A stretch of DNA of 64,000 nucleotides from Methanoculleus marisnigri JR1 (lineage in GTDB: Archaea; Halobacteriota; Methanomicrobia; Methanomicrobiales; Methanoculleaceae): NCBI RefSeq assembly GCF_000015825.1, contig NC_009051.1, positions 124,001 to 188,000 on the forward strand, given 5' to 3'. Under the pieces are notes generated by a model. It saw nothing but the letters and a program-made list of their open reading frames with translations, was not told the DNA's origin and made no database searches. This document shows positions 33,419 to 41,371 of this stretch, in pieces (position 1 is the first letter of the stretch; every line of letters starts with the position of its first letter). Made by a program: the position numbers and the translations under genes.

Positions 33419-34021
33419 GTGATCGAGGAGCACCTCCGGGCGGGGACGAGCGGGGTGCTCACGCGAATCACAGCCCTCATCGCCCGCACGGGGGCGACCC
33501 CGAACACCCTCACCCTGCTCGGGTTCCTCGGGATGGCGGCTGCGGGGATCCTCTGCGCTTCAGGATCGTTCTTCTTCGCCGGGCTCGTGGTCGCCGCATC
33601 CTGCGTCTTCGACGCCCTCGACGGGGCACTCGCCCGGGTGACCGGCGCTGCTTCTCCTTTTGGCGCGTTCTTCGACTCGTTCCTGGATCGCTACGCCGAG
33701 GCTGCGGTCTACGGGGGGCTGGTCATCTACTACGCGGGGGCGGGGACGCCCTGGGGCGTCGAGGCCGCTTTTTTCGCCGCTATCGGGTCGCTGATGGTCA
33801 GTTACGCCCGGGCCCGGGCCGAGGGGCTCGGGGTCGAGTGCCGGGCCGGCCTCTTCGCCCGGCCGGAGCGGATCGCGGTCATCATCGCCGGGCTGGTGAC
33901 GGGCTTCGTCCTCCCGGCGCTCGTCATCCTCGCGGTCGCGACGAACGTAACCGCACTCCGCCGGCTCCTCTGTGTCCGGGGGGCTACGCTACTCCCGTCA
34001 CGGCCTCCTCGGTCACCGTGA
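33419..34021 (+). CDS. CDP-alcohol phosphotransferase (archaetidylinositol phosphate synthase-like)
   Basis: The GTG at 33419 has GGGGTGA eight bases upstream. The 200-residue membrane enzyme carries the family motif as 'FDALDGALARVTG' and 'FGAFFDSFLDRYAE', matching DGX2ARX8GX3DX3D. Five or six helices surround it. In archaea this class makes archaetidyl-inositol phosphate or related polar lipids from CDP-archaeol and an alcohol phosphate. Which alcohol is used cannot be read from sequence. The C-terminus overlaps the end of the convergent AglB gene by 38 bases, so the two are coded on both strands there. Confidence 0.9.
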   Translation: MIEEHLRAGTSGVLTRITALIARTGATPNTLTLLGFLGMAAAGILCASGSFFFAGLVVAASCVFDALDGALARVTGAASPFGAFFDSFLDRYAEAAVYGGLVIYYAGAGTPWGVEAAFFAAIGSLMVSYARARAEGLGVECRAGLFARPERIAVIIAGLVTGFVLPALVILAVATNVTALRRLLCVRGATLLPSRPPRSP

Positions 34022-36422
34022 TCTCCTTGTTCCCGATCCGGTAGCCTCCGACCGTCTTCACGTCGTAGGGGTTGCCGGTCGTTGAGTAGGGGACGACGAA
34101 CGTCCCGTCCTCGCTTGCCTGCCGGTAGACGAACTCCCGGCCGGTGTTGGTGACGACCGTGGCCTCGATGACGCCCTCGCCCGGGATCGCGGCGCCCTCG
34201 ACGCGCTCGAAGATCTTGACGCTCGTCGCGGGGTCCGGCGAGGACTCGTAGACGAGCCGGTAGTGCCTGAGCGCCGGGACGGTCCCGGCCGGGCTCGCGG
34301 AATCGCTCCCGAAGACCGCGGCCTTACCCGGTCCCGTGTAGGCGTCGGCCGCCGCCTGCGCCTCTGCCGGGCTCATTTCTTTGCTCCCGGTGAGGAGCGG
34401 ATACCCGGTCTCCGGGACCGACCTGGTGTCGTACTCGACGTAGAGCGCGTTCTCGGGCTCTACGAGCGTGCCGTCGAAGGCCTGCAGCCGGACCGTCATC
34501 GTCTCGTAGTAGGCCTCCCGGTAGAACGACTCGATGCTGTAGGTATCCTCTCTTCCCGGCACCGCCACGAGGAGGGGCATTGCGTAGGGCGTGGTTCCCG
34601 TCGTCGCGTCGTGCCAGTAGGCGATGGCCGGGAACCCCTCGGCGGCCATCCTGCCGTCGGTGACGATGTAGCGGGAGCCGGCCGCGTCGGCCTTCTCTTC
34701 ACTCGTCGCGAGGAAGAACCCAGTGGCGCTGCGGACGTTGTCCTGGAAGGGATTGGTGACCGGGATCCGCTGGGCGATGAAGGTGATCCAGTGGCCGTAG
34801 TCCCACCAGGACATGACGCTGTAGGAGTTCTCGGGATAGGCGAAGCCATCCTTCTCGTAGATGGCGTAGTAATCGACCCCGGGGTCGGGGGTGTTTACGT
34901 TCATCCACTCGAGGGCGTCGCGCCAGTCGTCGGCGAGCATGGTGCGGGGAACGCCGTTCTGCGCGTAGCCGATGTTTTCCGAGGCCGATGCGCCGACGAG
35001 GATCACGGCGAGGAGGACGGCGATCCCGACGGCGGCGATCTCGGCGGTGGGAAGCGCTTTCTTCTTCTTTTTGCTCTCGGGCTCACGGAGGTAATCGGCC
35101 GTCTTCTCGAATCCGTAGTCGAGCGCCCACGCGACGACGACCGCGGCGAGGAGCGCGAGGTTCACGGCGAGGTAGTACTCGAACCGCAGGTGCTGGATGG
35201 TCGCGATCAGGATGACGACCGACCAGACGATCGTAAAGAGGACCTCCGGCCGGTTCTCGCGCCGGGCCCGGAGGGCGAGCACGGCAAGTCCGGCGGGGAT
35301 GAGGAGGAGGCCGACGTTGAAGCTCTGCCACGCGAGGGAGAGATCCCAGGCCCCCATCTCCCGGATGGCGGTGGCCGTCATGTCGCGGCCGAAGAACGCC
35401 GCAAGGCCGTTTGCCATCGTCTTCCCGATATCGGAGAGCGTGAGGAAGGCAACGCCGGCAACTCCGAGCGCGGCAAGGGCGGCGAGGTACTCGCGCCGCT
35501 TTCCTTTGAGCGCCAGCGAGATGCCGGCGAGGAGGGCGGTCACGGCGATCAGGAGGAGGTAGGCGTAGACGTGGGCGACGGAGTAGAGCGAGAGCGACAT
35601 CGAGTCGACCATGAACCCGGATATGGGCAGGAAGATTGCGGGAAGAGCGAACGTGACGGCGTTGACGACTAAAAGCCCCTCCGGCCCGGTGCCGTCGAGG
35701 TGGTTCCGCACGGCCTGGATGACCGTGAAGATCCCGGCGATGAGCGCGAAGAGGATGATCGTCGGCATGACGAGGAGGCCGAGGACGTAGGCGGCCCCGG
35801 CGGCGAGGGCGAGGAGCGCGACGGGGAGGATGGTCTTTGTGTCCGCAAGCGTTACCGGGTGCCGGGCGGCGTACGCGAGCGCGGCGATGTAGGCGAGGCA
35901 GAAGAGGGTGGAGAAGAGCGTCTCCGCAACGTGGTGATCGACGAACCCGAAGATCGACCGCGCGAAGAACGAGGCCGAGACGACCGCGATGAGCCCGGCG
36001 GCGACGAGCCCGGTCGTCCTGTCGGCGAGGGTCTTTCCGGTGAGGTAGACGACCGGGACGACGGCGGCCGCGAGGAGCGGGGGGACCCACGCGGCGACGT
36101 ACACGATCTCGGGCCGGGCGGCCGCCCCGGCGACGAGGCAGAGGGTGGCGGTGATGAGCGGGAAGAGCGGCCCCCAGGCGATCTCTTTACCCCCCGGGTA
36201 GGCGGTCATGGGATCGAACCAGGCGTAGCCGGGGTAGTTTGCCGCGATCACCTCGACCTGGCGGAGGTTGTACCAGGCGTCGGTGCCGATGAGGGTGGTG
36301 AACGAGCCGTCGACGAGCGCGGCGTGGGGGATTGCGCGGAGGAGAACCGCCACGAGCATGAAGACGAGCAGGGCGGCGGCGGTGAGGGCCGTTTTATGAT
36401 CTTTCAGTGCAGCGGGAGCCAT
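33984..36422 (-). CDS. aglB: Dolichyl-phosphate oligosaccharyltransferase, STT3/AglB type
   Basis: The 812-residue protein has about 13 membrane helices then a large outer domain. Catalytic motifs are 'GTDAWYN' (46-52), 'DHHVAE' (162-167), an external-loop 'AIREM' (353-357) and the substrate-binding 'SWWDYGHW' (538-545). It transfers lipid-linked glycans to Asn in N-X-S/T sites of exported proteins, so it probably glycosylates the sequon-rich proteins in the first 12 kb using sugars made by the polysaccharide genes. A Lys-rich cytoplasmic loop lies at 451-455. It converges with the phosphotransferase gene. Confidence 0.95.
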   Translation of the reverse strand: MAPAALKDHKTALTAAALLVFMLVAVLLRAIPHAALVDGSFTTLIGTDAWYNLRQVEVIAANYPGYAWFDPMTAYPGGKEIAWGPLFPLITATLCLVAGAAARPEIVYVAAWVPPLLAAAVVPVVYLTGKTLADRTTGLVAAGLIAVVSASFFARSIFGFVDHHVAETLFSTLFCLAYIAALAYAARHPVTLADTKTILPVALLALAAGAAYVLGLLVMPTIILFALIAGIFTVIQAVRNHLDGTGPEGLLVVNAVTFALPAIFLPISGFMVDSMSLSLYSVAHVYAYLLLIAVTALLAGISLALKGKRREYLAALAALGVAGVAFLTLSDIGKTMANGLAAFFGRDMTATAIREMGAWDLSLAWQSFNVGLLLIPAGLAVLALRARRENRPEVLFTIVWSVVILIATIQHLRFEYYLAVNLALLAAVVVAWALDYGFEKTADYLREPESKKKKKALPTAEIAAVGIAVLLAVILVGASASENIGYAQNGVPRTMLADDWRDALEWMNVNTPDPGVDYYAIYEKDGFAYPENSYSVMSWWDYGHWITFIAQRIPVTNPFQDNVRSATGFFLATSEEKADAAGSRYIVTDGRMAAEGFPAIAYWHDATTGTTPYAMPLLVAVPGREDTYSIESFYREAYYETMTVRLQAFDGTLVEPENALYVEYDTRSVPETGYPLLTGSKEMSPAEAQAAADAYTGPGKAAVFGSDSASPAGTVPALRHYRLVYESSPDPATSVKIFERVEGAAIPGEGVIEATVVTNTGREFVYRQASEDGTFVVPYSTTGNPYDVKTVGGYRIGNKEITVTEEAVTGVA

Positions 36423-36563
36423 AGGTCGTAGGTTGATCTTGGGGGCGGCCGGTAATTAATGGGTACGACTGGAGGCGGGATTCGTGCTCCGTGCTCCCAC
36501 ATGATCCCCCTGCAGTGTGGGTGGGGATGCGGCCAGCACCCCGCCTCTCCCCCGGCCGGGACC

Positions 36564-36845
36564 TCACCGGCGTGAATACTCCTTGTGTGCCCTCTCGTTC
36601 GTCACGATCTTCTCGATCTTGACGATGCTCTCCTGGTGCTCGATGATATAAAAAACAGTGAAGGATCTGCTGATATGGAGGCGGTAGACTGCAGGGGGAT
36701 GAGGATACTCAAGTTTCTCCTTGTTCCCTCCCGGAAACGGGTCATCCGCGAGTTCCTGGATCTTTTCGACGACAATGCGCCGGGTTTTTGGGGGGAGACG
36801 CTTTAAGAGCTCCCGTGCCTTCCTCTCGATCAGAACGGTGAACAC
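36564..36845 (-). CDS. RelE/ParE-family toxin
   Basis: The 93-residue protein reads 'ERKARELLKRLPPKTRRIV', 'YRLHISRSFTVFYIIE' and ends 'TNERAHKEYSRR', the order of RelE-type ribosome-dependent mRNA interferases. Basic residues and the terminal Tyr region are compatible with activity. It starts 21 bases after the antitoxin gene on the same strand. A second RelE-like toxin at 38213 shares most of these features, so this is one of two related modules about 1 kb apart. Confidence 0.85.
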   Translation of the reverse strand: MFTVLIERKARELLKRLPPKTRRIVVEKIQELADDPFPGGNKEKLEYPHPPAVYRLHISRSFTVFYIIEHQESIVKIEKIVTNERAHKEYSRR

Positions 36846-36866
36846 GCTCTCCTGCTCCCGGGTGCC

Positions 36867-37097
36867 TCAGTCGTCCTGCAGGAGGTCGTCCGGGTCGAAG
36901 GCTACGAACTCGCCGGTCTCCTCGATCTCGACGATCATCTTCCAGTCGCGATAGTCTCGCTCGCGCCGGATCATCCGGCCAAGCAGCTCGTCATAGCTCT
37001 CTCCGGCCTCCTTGAGGTCGTGCAAGTCCCTCCAGGTGGGTTCTTTCACGGGAATGCGCTTGATCTGATTTCCGGCATCGCTTGTGGCGGAAGACAT
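36867..37097 (-). CDS. Antitoxin partner of RelE-type toxin
   Basis: The ATG at 37097 follows GGAGATG and opens a 76-residue protein with 'RIPVKEPTWRDLHDLKEAGE' and 'YDELLGRMIRRERDY', a ribbon-helix-helix-like DNA-binding pattern seen in VapB/RelB-type antitoxins, and an acidic tail 'FVAFDPDDLLQDD' to wrap the toxin. Upstream in-frame starts would run into hairpin array B and are not credible. It should repress its own promoter, which lies between it and the array. Confidence 0.8.
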   Translation of the reverse strand: MSSATSDAGNQIKRIPVKEPTWRDLHDLKEAGESYDELLGRMIRRERDYRDWKMIVEIEETGEFVAFDPDDLLQDD

Positions 37098-37196
37098 GCA
37101 TCTCCGTGGATCGTTATGATACTTATTGGTGTGCACATTTGCCACAGTGAATAAATGTGCCATAATGGCCCCCCGACAGGACCGGTGCCCGCTCCG

Positions 37197-37490
37197 TTCC
37201 TGTCGGAACGTTGTATTTCGAAACCCTTTGGGTTTCTCAAACTCCGTTCTGTCGAAACGTCGTATTTCGAAACCCTTTGGGTTTCTCAAACTCCGTTCTG
37301 TCGAAACGTCGTATTTCGAAACCCTTTGGGTTTCTCAAACTCCGTTCTGTCGGAACGTCGTATTTCGAAACCCTTTGGGTTTCTCAAACTCCGTTCTGTC
37401 GGAACGTCGTATTTCGAAACCCTTTGGGTTTCTCAAACTCCGTTCTGTCGGAACGTCGTATTTCGAAACCCTTTGGGTTTCTCATGCTCG
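37197..37490 (+). repeat. Hairpin repeat array B, six 49-bp tandem units
   Basis: Six units start their hairpins at 37220, 37269, 37318, 37367, 37416 and 37465. Each unit has GAAACCCTTTGGGTTTC (7-bp stem, loop TTT), TCTCAAACTC and CGTTC-TGTCG-GAACG (5-bp stem), with G/A changes in one position between units. The period of 49 bases shifts frame at every unit, so all three frames stay open and give false long peptides. It lies between two RelBE-type modules. The hairpin and its tail belong to the same family as array A. Confidence 0.9.
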
Positions 37491-37572
37491 CTACACCCGC
37501 ACTTCGTACCTGACGGTGCTCAAGCTCCGTTTCACCGCCAGAGCAGTAATCATTATAGCCGCATATTCACAA

Positions 37573-37818
37573 CTATCCGGGCCCGTACTCTGCTATCAAT
37601 TCTTTCGACAGTGTCGAAAGAATTCTCTTACCGTATGGCGCTCGTTCTTCTTTGAGAATATCCCTGCCGATTCGATCGCCGATATGCCAGTACAGCAGGA
37701 CCAGTTCGACGTTCACCGCAGTCGCAGCGCGGCCTTTTGCCATTCGGATCAGGTCACGAAGATCTGAAAGGCGATATCCTGTTCCAGAGGGCGGGTATCG
37801 CTGATCGGTTGCAACGCT
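37573..37818 (-). pseudogene. Remnant of a YhcG/DUF1016-type nuclease gene
   Basis: On the minus strand the frame reads 'YRLSDLRDLIRMAKGRAA', 'VNVELVLLYWHIGDRIGRDI', 'ERAPYGKRILSTLSKELIAE' and 'YGPG', then TAG. This is the N-terminal domain of DUF1016 (YhcG) proteins, whose next residues should be GFS. The C-terminal PDDEXK-like nuclease domain is missing, and no start codon or ribosome site is seen. It is a truncated relic inside the toxin-antitoxin island. The remaining bases from 37098 to 38008 outside this and array B show no gene. Confidence 0.7.
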
Positions 37819-38008
37819 GTATCATCGGCAGGTGTATCATGCTGTCCGGCCTTCCGTGTCATCTGCGACCGACCTCCCGGATATTCTCCCTGCTGATGTG
37901 TATGTTTGGGCAGAGGGGGTATTCTGGTCGTGTTCCGGGCCGCAGGTGGATCCGATCCGTGGCGGAGCCATCACGGATGGGCATTCCATCGACAATCTTT
38001 TCTGTCTG

Positions 38009-38031
38009 TGGCATCTATACCATAGATGCCA
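38009..38031. promoter_or_regulatory. Perfect palindromic operator before the second RelBE-type module
   Basis: TGGCATCTA-TACCA-TAGATGCCA is a perfect 9-base inverted repeat with a 5-base centre, ending on the first base of the antitoxin ATG (38031). The position, overlapping promoter and start, is typical of an antitoxin-bound operator giving autoregulation. Confidence 0.7.
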
Positions 38032-38216
38032 TGAATGCCACAAAGCGCATTATTGTCAGGGAAGAGGTCTGGGCTGCCCTCTCCAGTATGCGGGAGCCGG
38101 GGATGACCTTCTCGGAACTGATAGAGGATATGATCGAGCACGAAAAGAAGCGGCGGCTCGTTGAAGATATCAAGCGGATCCAGGAGACGGAAGAGCTCGT
38201 GGAGATCCCGTTGTGA
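38031..38216 (+). CDS. Antitoxin of second RelBE-type module
   Basis: The 61-residue protein has 'TKRIIVREEVWAALSSMREP' and 'MTFSELIEDMIEHEKKRRL', a ribbon-helix-helix-like antitoxin pattern related to the one at 36867, followed by a helical Glu-rich tail. The ATG at 38031 directly follows the palindromic operator; the in-frame ATG at 38022-38024 within the palindrome is less likely. Its TGA overlaps the GTG start of the toxin. Long upstream in-frame extensions are not supported. Confidence 0.78.
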   Translation: MNATKRIIVREEVWAALSSMREPGMTFSELIEDMIEHEKKRRLVEDIKRIQETEELVEIPL

Positions 38217-38500
38217 CGTTCGCCGTTCTGTTCCGGCAATCGGCGGCGGACTTCCTGCACAGCCTGCCGGAGAAGTCGCAGCGCATCATCACGGCAAAAC
38301 TTGCTATTCTGCGGATCGATCCTTATCCCGGTAGCGGGGGAGACAAAGAGCGCCTGAATACGGATGATACGGAGGTATTCCGCCTCCATATAGGACGGAC
38401 ATTTACCGCGATCTATCTCATCCATACCGACAGGAACCGGGTCGAGATCACTCACCTGATGACCATTGAGCAGGCGCATAAACGCTACGGCAGGCTTTAG
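38213..38500 (+). CDS. RelE/ParE-family toxin, second module
   Basis: The GTG start overlaps the antitoxin TGA (GTGA). The 95-residue protein has 'FRQSAADFLHSLPEKSQRII', 'VFRLHIGRTFTAIYLIH' and ends 'TIEQAHKRYGRL'. It aligns throughout with the toxin at 36564, so the two modules are paralogues, now in opposite orientation on either side of hairpin array B. It is likely a translation-dependent mRNA interferase, inferred from the family. Confidence 0.85.
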   Translation: MTFAVLFRQSAADFLHSLPEKSQRIITAKLAILRIDPYPGSGGDKERLNTDDTEVFRLHIGRTFTAIYLIHTDRNRVEITHLMTIEQAHKRYGRL

Positions 38501-38538
38501 TAATAGTGCTCGTTGCCGTTCGGGGAAGTCGTTCCCTC

Positions 38539-38587
38539 GAAGACCTCCGGTCTTCCCGAACTCCTGACTCAAAACCCTTCAGGTTTC
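38539..38587 (+). repeat. Hairpin repeats, two solitary copies
   Basis: GAAGACCTCCGGTCTTC (38539-38555) and AAAACCCTTCAGGTTTC (38571-38587), with the tails CCCGAACTCC and TCAAACTCC, belong to the same family as arrays A and B. The second copy is decayed in its stem. Confidence 0.7.
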
Positions 38588-38632
38588 TCAAACTCCGGCC
38601 CGGCGGGCCATCGCACCCTTCGGCCAGTCGTT

Positions 38633-38778
38633 CCCAGAACGAATACCCTTATCCACCTCCCCCCACAACCTATTCCTCAGGAGGCTACCCGCCTGAAGAT
38701 CGCCTACGTCTACGACGCCGTCTACCCCTGGGTGAAGGGCGGGGTCGAGAAGCGCATCCGCGAGGTCTCGGTCCGGCT
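38633..38778 (+). repeat. 146-bp duplicate of the promoter and 5' end of the 41372 gene
   Basis: These 146 bases match 41312-41457 with seven mismatches. Four lie in the untranslated part. The three in the coding part are all third-base synonymous changes. The copies are in the same orientation, 2.7 kb apart, and bracket the 22-bp repeat and the AlbA_2-type gene. Confidence 0.85.
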
Positions 38779-38785
38779 ACTGTAG
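38693..38785 (+). pseudogene. Truncated glycosyltransferase stub
   Basis: The frame reads '[17 protein letters not shown]' and '[13 protein letters not shown]' and stops at TAG (38783-38785) after 30 codons. It is the N-terminus of a GT4-type enzyme equal to that at 41372, joined to unrelated sequence. Like the intact copy it begins with CTG preceded by AGGAGG. From here to 38900 no gene is seen. Confidence 0.8.
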
Positions 38786-38900
38786 CCGAATAAACAGGAG
38801 GCGCGGGACAGCTTCCGGCAATCCTTTGTGATGCTTGATCCGTCTCTTCAGGATGGGCAGGGGAACGTATCTGACGGTCGCGATCTGTTCACGCTATACT

Positions 38901-39103
38901 GTAAGGTGCTTGGGGTGGATCAGTAAGGTGCTTGGGGTGGATCAGTAAGGTGCTTGGGGTGGATCAGTAAGGTGCTTGGGGTGGATCAGTAAGGTGCTTG
39001 GGGTGGATCAGTAAGGTGCTTGGGGTGGATCAGTAAGGTGCTTGGGGTGGATCAGTAAGGTGCCCGGGGTGGATCAGTAAGGTGCCCGGGGTGGATCAGT
39101 AAG
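38901..39103 (+). repeat. 22-bp direct repeat, nine copies plus a partial
   Basis: GTAAGGTGCTTGGGGTGGAT-CA is repeated head to tail nine times (38901-39098), followed by a 5-base partial copy. The last two copies have CC in place of TT in GTGCTTGG. The 22-base period is not a codon multiple, so it is not coding. Perfect conservation in seven copies implies recent expansion. Two helical turns per unit resemble replication iterons or protein-binding arrays, which is speculation. From 39104 to 39210 only a Cys-containing open frame without a ribosome site is seen. Confidence 0.92.
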
Positions 39104-39210
39104 CGGTGTTCAGATCCCTTGCATCCCTGTGGAAAGAGCACTATTGCCCACATCCCACGTCGGCAGTCCTCCGGTGTCCGGAGTGCGAGAAGAACCTGCA
39201 GAGTTTGCAT

Positions 39211-41031
39211 TCAGATCTCCTGTTCACTTCTTCCCACTTTGTATTTCTGCTCCGGATGGTTTGGCTCTCCGGGGATCACGTATTCCAATTGCCCGTCATG
39301 TATCATCGGTTTTAAGTAACTGGCTGATACCCATTTTTTGCTTCTCCCAACCAATTGGGCAATCTCCCCGGCAGAGGAGGGGCGCACGCTGCAAATCTGA
39401 ACGATAACTCGCATGACTTCCTGTGGCGAACTCCTTTTACCCAGCATTCTTATTGATTCGGCAATATCCGGTAGGATTGCTTCAGAATCCACACTCAGAG
39501 TCTCCTCCTCGTCCAGCGAAACCTCCACCCGCTGGTGAGTCGTGCACACAGGGGCAACCCCGAGCTGCCCGGTTGGAGTATAGAAGGTCATCGCGCCATG
39601 AGGATGCTGGATAAGAAAACCCAGATCCCGGAGTTTCCCGAGCAATTTGCTTGCACCGACCACATCGAGTTCGATCAGATCGCGACACTGCTCATTCGAG
39701 ATAGACCCGTTCCGCCTGACAAAGACGAGAGCCATCGCCTCTTCATCGGATAAGTCAGCAGCGCTGAAGCCACGGAGCCATTCGAGTTCTTCCTCAGAGA
39801 AGAAATGGTGAAGGGAAAATGCGGCGCGGAAATAATCGGCCTGATGATTCGATTCAAAGACCGGCGGGGACAGGCGGGCTTCCCGGGTTAACTGTACCAT
39901 CATCCGGATTCCACTACCTTTGTTCTCAGCCAGGTTTGTATCGTGCAGAACCGCTGCAATGGCCGGATTTCTGGTAACAGAGGTAATACTTCCCTCATCG
40001 CCGATCTCAACAAGTGAGTGTCCAGGATTCGTTATCTCCAGCCTTCCCGGATAACGGATAATCCGTATCGTCCCGCAAGATCGATAGTTTCGGTGCATCA
40101 GCGCGTTCACAACCGCTTCGCGGACGACTCGCTCAGGGATAAGGGGTCTTTCGTGCCGCTGGATGGACCCCTCATGGAACGCCACGCACCTTGGAATATC
40201 GTCCATAACACCTGCGATGACCCGTGGAATCATACGTAACAGCGGTTCGCGGAACTCAAGCGCGTACGAGATCTCTCCATCCCATTTGTGGCCTGGAACG
40301 CGGATGTAATCAACACGCATCAGCGGGAGATACTTCCGGATTGCCATATCCCTTCCAAAGAGGAGAACCCCGGCCAACGTGGGGATTAGCTCATCGCCTT
40401 GCTTATCCGCACACTTCAGGGCAAGGAGAAGGTCTCCATCATTCCAGTTCAACTCCGGTGCATGCGGGTTGGCTGCGCGTCGTGCTCGCCGGTATTCATC
40501 GATTGCATGCGGATCGATATCATCCAATGACGCACCGGGAATAACCGACTCGTCATACGTCCTCCGTTCTGCACTCGTATGGAACATCCGGATATCCTCG
40601 TCAGTACAATGCTGAGCCGTCGAGCCGATGCGGCGGTAGGCGCCTCGCGGCAGACCTTGCGCTTTTATGTAAATGGGCTTATTATGGGGCACTTCTTCGG
40701 GGATGTACACCACGATCACCGGTTTTTCATCAACCATGCAGACCTGCACATTCGGCCTCAGGGGCCGGTTGAACGCGGAGGCACAGAGTGAAGCAACTTC
40801 TCTCTGTAATTTATCGGGTTCGTGGACGCCGGTAACTCTATAGTTCCCGGAAGCCGGGTCGCGGGAAACACCGAGCAGGAGATACCCCCCCTCGATACCG
40901 GGCTCGTTAGAGAACGCCGATATCGTCTGAGAGGCGGTTTTCCCCAGAGTTCTGGATGTTTCTTTCGCTTCGATGCGCCAATGTTCGTCACATGTATTAA
41001 GTTCTGATAGAAGTTCCGCACAACCCCGCAT
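39211..41031 (-). CDS. AlbA_2/Schlafen-type ATP-binding regulator
   Basis: The 606-residue protein starts after GGAG. Residues 1-150 form an AlbA_2 domain ('EAKETSRTLGKTASQTISAF', 'IEGGYLLLGVSRDP'). Residues about 230-390 include 'VREAVVNALMHRNYRSCG', 'RLEITNPGHSLVEIGD' and 'NKGSGIRMM', the divergent GHKL-type ATP-binding region of this family (COG2865). Winged-helix segments follow ('ISNEQCRDLIELDVVGASKL' and 'SAGEIAQLVGRSKKWVSASY'). Such proteins are annotated as transcriptional regulators and are frequent in mobile and defence islands. Its codon use is less GC-rich than its neighbours. Confidence 0.85.
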   Translation of the reverse strand: MRGCAELLSELNTCDEHWRIEAKETSRTLGKTASQTISAFSNEPGIEGGYLLLGVSRDPASGNYRVTGVHEPDKLQREVASLCASAFNRPLRPNVQVCMVDEKPVIVVYIPEEVPHNKPIYIKAQGLPRGAYRRIGSTAQHCTDEDIRMFHTSAERRTYDESVIPGASLDDIDPHAIDEYRRARRAANPHAPELNWNDGDLLLALKCADKQGDELIPTLAGVLLFGRDMAIRKYLPLMRVDYIRVPGHKWDGEISYALEFREPLLRMIPRVIAGVMDDIPRCVAFHEGSIQRHERPLIPERVVREAVVNALMHRNYRSCGTIRIIRYPGRLEITNPGHSLVEIGDEGSITSVTRNPAIAAVLHDTNLAENKGSGIRMMVQLTREARLSPPVFESNHQADYFRAAFSLHHFFSEEELEWLRGFSAADLSDEEAMALVFVRRNGSISNEQCRDLIELDVVGASKLLGKLRDLGFLIQHPHGAMTFYTPTGQLGVAPVCTTHQRVEVSLDEEETLSVDSEAILPDIAESIRMLGKRSSPQEVMRVIVQICSVRPSSAGEIAQLVGRSKKWVSASYLKPMIHDGQLEYVIPGEPNHPEQKYKVGRSEQEI

Positions 41032-41371
41032 TCTACGACTCCTGCAGATGATATCCGGTCTATATCAGATCAGTCTTCGCCGATAACCATATACTGTTCG
41101 CATGCCGGACGAAGGGTACTTCCTGTTTGCCTCCAGAAGGTTGCGGGAGTTATGCGAGGCAGAGCGCCGGTTCCTCGCCCTGATGAGGGGCGAGTCGAAA
41201 CCCGAGCAATATATCAGGCGAACCTCTGTGACTCCTGAGGGGACCCTCCGTCCTGAAAGTTCGGGGGTTCACTTGCGGTCGCGTTCCCGATCGCCTCCTC
41301 TCGTCCCCGGCCCCAGAACGAATACCCTTATCCCCCTTCTCCCGCAACCTATTCCTCAGGAGGCTACCCGC
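41032..41371. other. Intergenic region with duplicated promoter segment
   Basis: The stretch 41312-41371 is the second copy of the duplicated promoter. An in-frame ATG at 41102 would add about 90 residues to the glycosyltransferase, rich in Arg/Ser/Pro and unlike the family, so it is probably not used. A TATA-like ACCATATACTG at 41087-41097 lies before that ATG and may be a separate promoter. Confidence 0.4.

Noticed and set aside
37197-37490. CRISPR array
   Set aside because: The 49-bp units are almost identical throughout, with no unique spacers, and no cas genes are present. It is a tandem hairpin repeat.
37211-37767. Repeat-rich proteins in all three plus frames
   Set aside because: They arise because the 49-bp unit contains no stop in any frame. 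No ribosome site or family similarity supports them.
38901-39103. Coding repeat of a peptide
   Set aside because: The 22-base period changes frame each unit, and no start with a ribosome site precedes it.
39106-39315. Small zinc-finger protein with CPEC
   Set aside because: The frame has Cys residues but no ribosome site, and its second half overlaps the end of the AlbA_2-type gene. It is kept only as a remark.
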